From assembly GCA_050258375.1 (NCBI GenBank), contig JBLMYQ010000042.1, forward strand, positions 1-32,742: DNA of 32,742 nt, given 5' to 3'. The position numbers were made by a program, and so were the translations under genes. Origin of the DNA: JBLMYQ01 sp050258375 (GTDB lineage: Bacteria > Bacillota > Clostridia > Acetivibrionales > UBA4821). Every line of letters begins with the position of its first letter. Positions within the stretch are counted from its first letter, which is position 1. The notes under the pieces are model-generated. The model was not told the DNA's origin. It saw only the letters and a program-made list of their open reading frames with translations, and did not search any database. This document shows positions 32,733 through 32,742 of the stretch, one piece after another.

Positions 32733-32742
32733 CTTTATTATC

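Noticed and set aside
1..32742. tRNA, rRNA, insertion sequence or prophage integrase genes
   Set aside because: None recognised on either strand. No transposase motifs seen in any sizeable frame.

Overview
The window is AT-rich DNA with strong AGGAGG-type ribosome binding sites, several TTG and GTG starts, SLH-domain surface proteins, a small CBM25-like protein and a Tad-type pilus locus without an outer-membrane secretin. This points to a Gram-positive member of the Clostridia, perhaps near the cellulolytic Ruminiclostridium/Acetivibrio group. That placement is inferred from style and gene content, not from a marker gene.

Layout. Positions 1-361 hold the 3' end of an HflX-like GTPase, converging on an alpha/beta hydrolase (408-1343, -). 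An intergenic stretch with nested inverted repeats follows, then glutamine-dependent NAD synthetase nadE and a D-2-hydroxyacid dehydrogenase (+). From 20541 down to 4946 (-) runs one long gene train. It starts with a TadZ-like ATPase, TadA ATPase, TadB and TadC platform proteins, a Flp-like pilin, a CpaB/SAF protein and a receiver plus degenerate-GGDEF protein. After a roughly 370-base regulatory-looking gap come an SLH-anchored protein, a giant secreted protein with 14 RCC1 repeats, two TadE-like pseudopilins and a 61-aa protein. Together they look like a surface pilus machine with its own displayed beta-propeller protein and wall anchor. Prepilin peptidase is not in the window.

The gap inside the train (13828-14194) is the most unusual stretch. 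It has a 15-bp hairpin next to a strong ribosome binding site, then a small ORF that runs into a UUUAAAA slippery heptamer leading in the -1 frame to a hydrophobic, positively tailed peptide. On the opposite strand there is a promoter-like pair and two tandem intrinsic terminators, the outline of a short antisense RNA.

Positions 20753-26353 hold single genes: a possible Apea/HEPN-like protein, a membrane-anchored protein, a CBM25-like protein, a GT-C-like polytopic membrane protein and an N-acetylmuramoyl-L-alanine amidase. The right end (26492-32620, -) is a 1876-aa secreted YD-repeat (Rhs/polymorphic toxin) protein with a variable C-terminal domain. Its stop codon directly abuts the start of a membrane-tethered 165-aa protein that could be the immunity partner. 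A terminator-like hairpin in the leader of this gene suggests attenuation.
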